DNA of 34,255 nucleotides from an uncultured Eubacteriales bacterium (GTDB lineage: Bacteria; Bacillota; Clostridia; Oscillospirales; CAJFTT01). Location: NCBI GenBank assembly GCA_949284545.1, contig CASDVX010000040.1, positions 1 through 34,255 on the forward strand, read 5' to 3'. Shown here piece by piece: positions 34,020 through 34,255 of this stretch; position 1 is the first letter of the stretch; every line of letters starts with the position of its first letter. The notes below the pieces were generated by a model that did no database searches, had not been told where the DNA came from, and saw only the letters and a list, made by a program, of their open reading frames with translations. Position numbers and translations under genes: made by a program.

Positions 34020-34073
34020 AGTTGTCTCCTCCAATTTCATTTATTTATCACTTTATCATTCTAAAGCGAACGT

Positions 34074-34102
34074 ATTCTACCACAGCAAGGAACTTATGTC
34101 AA
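34074..34102 (-). promoter_or_regulatory. Promoter of the amino acid ABC importer operon
   Basis: On the minus strand TTGACA (34102-34097), 17-bp spacer, TAGAAT (34079-34074). The leader is about 50 bases and no riboswitch or T-box is visible. The rest of 34020-34163 shows nothing else that I can name. Confidence 0.82.
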
Positions 34103-34163
34103 GCCATTTCGAAAATTTCGCTGTGATTTCTTCTTTTGGTGTTCGGTTTCCGATAATGACAGT

Positions 34164-34201
34164 AAAAAGCAACGCCTCCCTCCTACTCGGGAGACGTTGC
34201 T
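34164..34201 (-). terminator. Rho-independent terminator of the gene at the right edge
   Basis: Arms AGCAACG-CCTCCC (34168-34180) and GGGAG-ACGTTGCT (34189-34201) pair with one mismatch and an 8-base loop; on the minus strand the stem is followed by a run of five T. It lies 12 bases after the stop codon of the partial gene. Confidence 0.9.
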
Positions 34202-34213
34202 CTGATTGATTGT

Positions 34214-34255
34214 TTACGCTTCGGCCTGTTCGTCTTTAATATTTTTTTCGTCGGA
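34214..34255 (-). CDS. C-terminal 13 codons of an unidentified gene (cut by window edge)
   Basis: On the minus strand the frame SDEKNIKDEQAEA ends in TAA (34216-34214) just before a good terminator, which supports a real gene end. The tail is charged and mostly acidic, as at the ends of some chaperones and other abundant proteins, but 13 residues do not allow identification. Confidence 0.55.
   Translation of the reverse strand, partial: SDEKNIKDEQAEA

Noticed and set aside
1-34255. CRISPR arrays, insertion sequences, phage genes, tRNA or rRNA genes
   Set aside because: Reading the intergenic stretches showed no repeat-spacer pattern, transposase, integrase or tRNA-like cloverleaf; nearly all bases are in assigned genes.

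Overview
This window looks like chromosomal DNA of an anaerobic, fermentative Clostridia-type Firmicute of moderate GC content. An Oscillospirales/Ruminococcaceae-like lineage is my inference, not proven. The evidence is the Firmicute-type order infC-rpmI-rplT ... dprA-topA-trmFO-plsX-rnc-smc-ftsY ... nadD-yqeK-rsfS-leuS, a Rex repressor joined to an AdhE-type fermentative dehydrogenase, strong AGGAGG-like ribosome binding sites, TTGACA/TATAAT promoters and type II lipoprotein signals. Almost all genes lie on the minus strand; the one clear plus-strand gene is a large lipoprotein at 8089-10497. I see no tRNA, rRNA, CRISPR array, insertion sequence or prophage.

Left part (1-7.8 kb, read right to left): a good promoter near 7.9 kb drives yfbR (5'-deoxynucleotidase), followed closely by two large ABC half-exporters, each carrying an extra N-terminal domain and a four-cysteine zinc ribbon, with a small DUF1854-family protein encoded between them. 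A LysR regulator follows, then rex and the beginning of adhE, whose start codon lies inside the end of rex. The ABC/DUF1854 module is the least understood system here.

Middle-left (7.9-11.6 kb): an accessory island of two secreted lipoproteins with discoidin-like (F5/8 type C) domains. The large one has two tandem discoidin-like repeats and a propeller-like C-terminal region. The two genes converge on a perfect 18-bp bidirectional terminator.

Central part (11.6-30.3 kb): a tightly packed housekeeping block with many 4- to 14-bp overlaps: SpoU-type RNA methyltransferase, dprA, topA, trmFO, plsX, rnc, a radical SAM Elp3-like gene, smc, ftsY, rdgB, yhbY, nadD, yqeK, rsfS, leuS and an acyl-ACP thioesterase. 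It joins DNA topology and segregation, membrane lipid synthesis, RNA processing and modification, protein targeting, NAD synthesis and translation.

Right part (30.4-34.3 kb): the infC-rpmI-rplT translation operon, with a strong promoter, a structured leader ending in an attenuator-like terminator, and an apparent AUA start codon on infC. Upstream of it is a three-gene polar amino acid ABC importer with its own promoter and an intercistronic hairpin after the binding-protein gene. The last bases hold a terminator and the final 13 codons of another gene.
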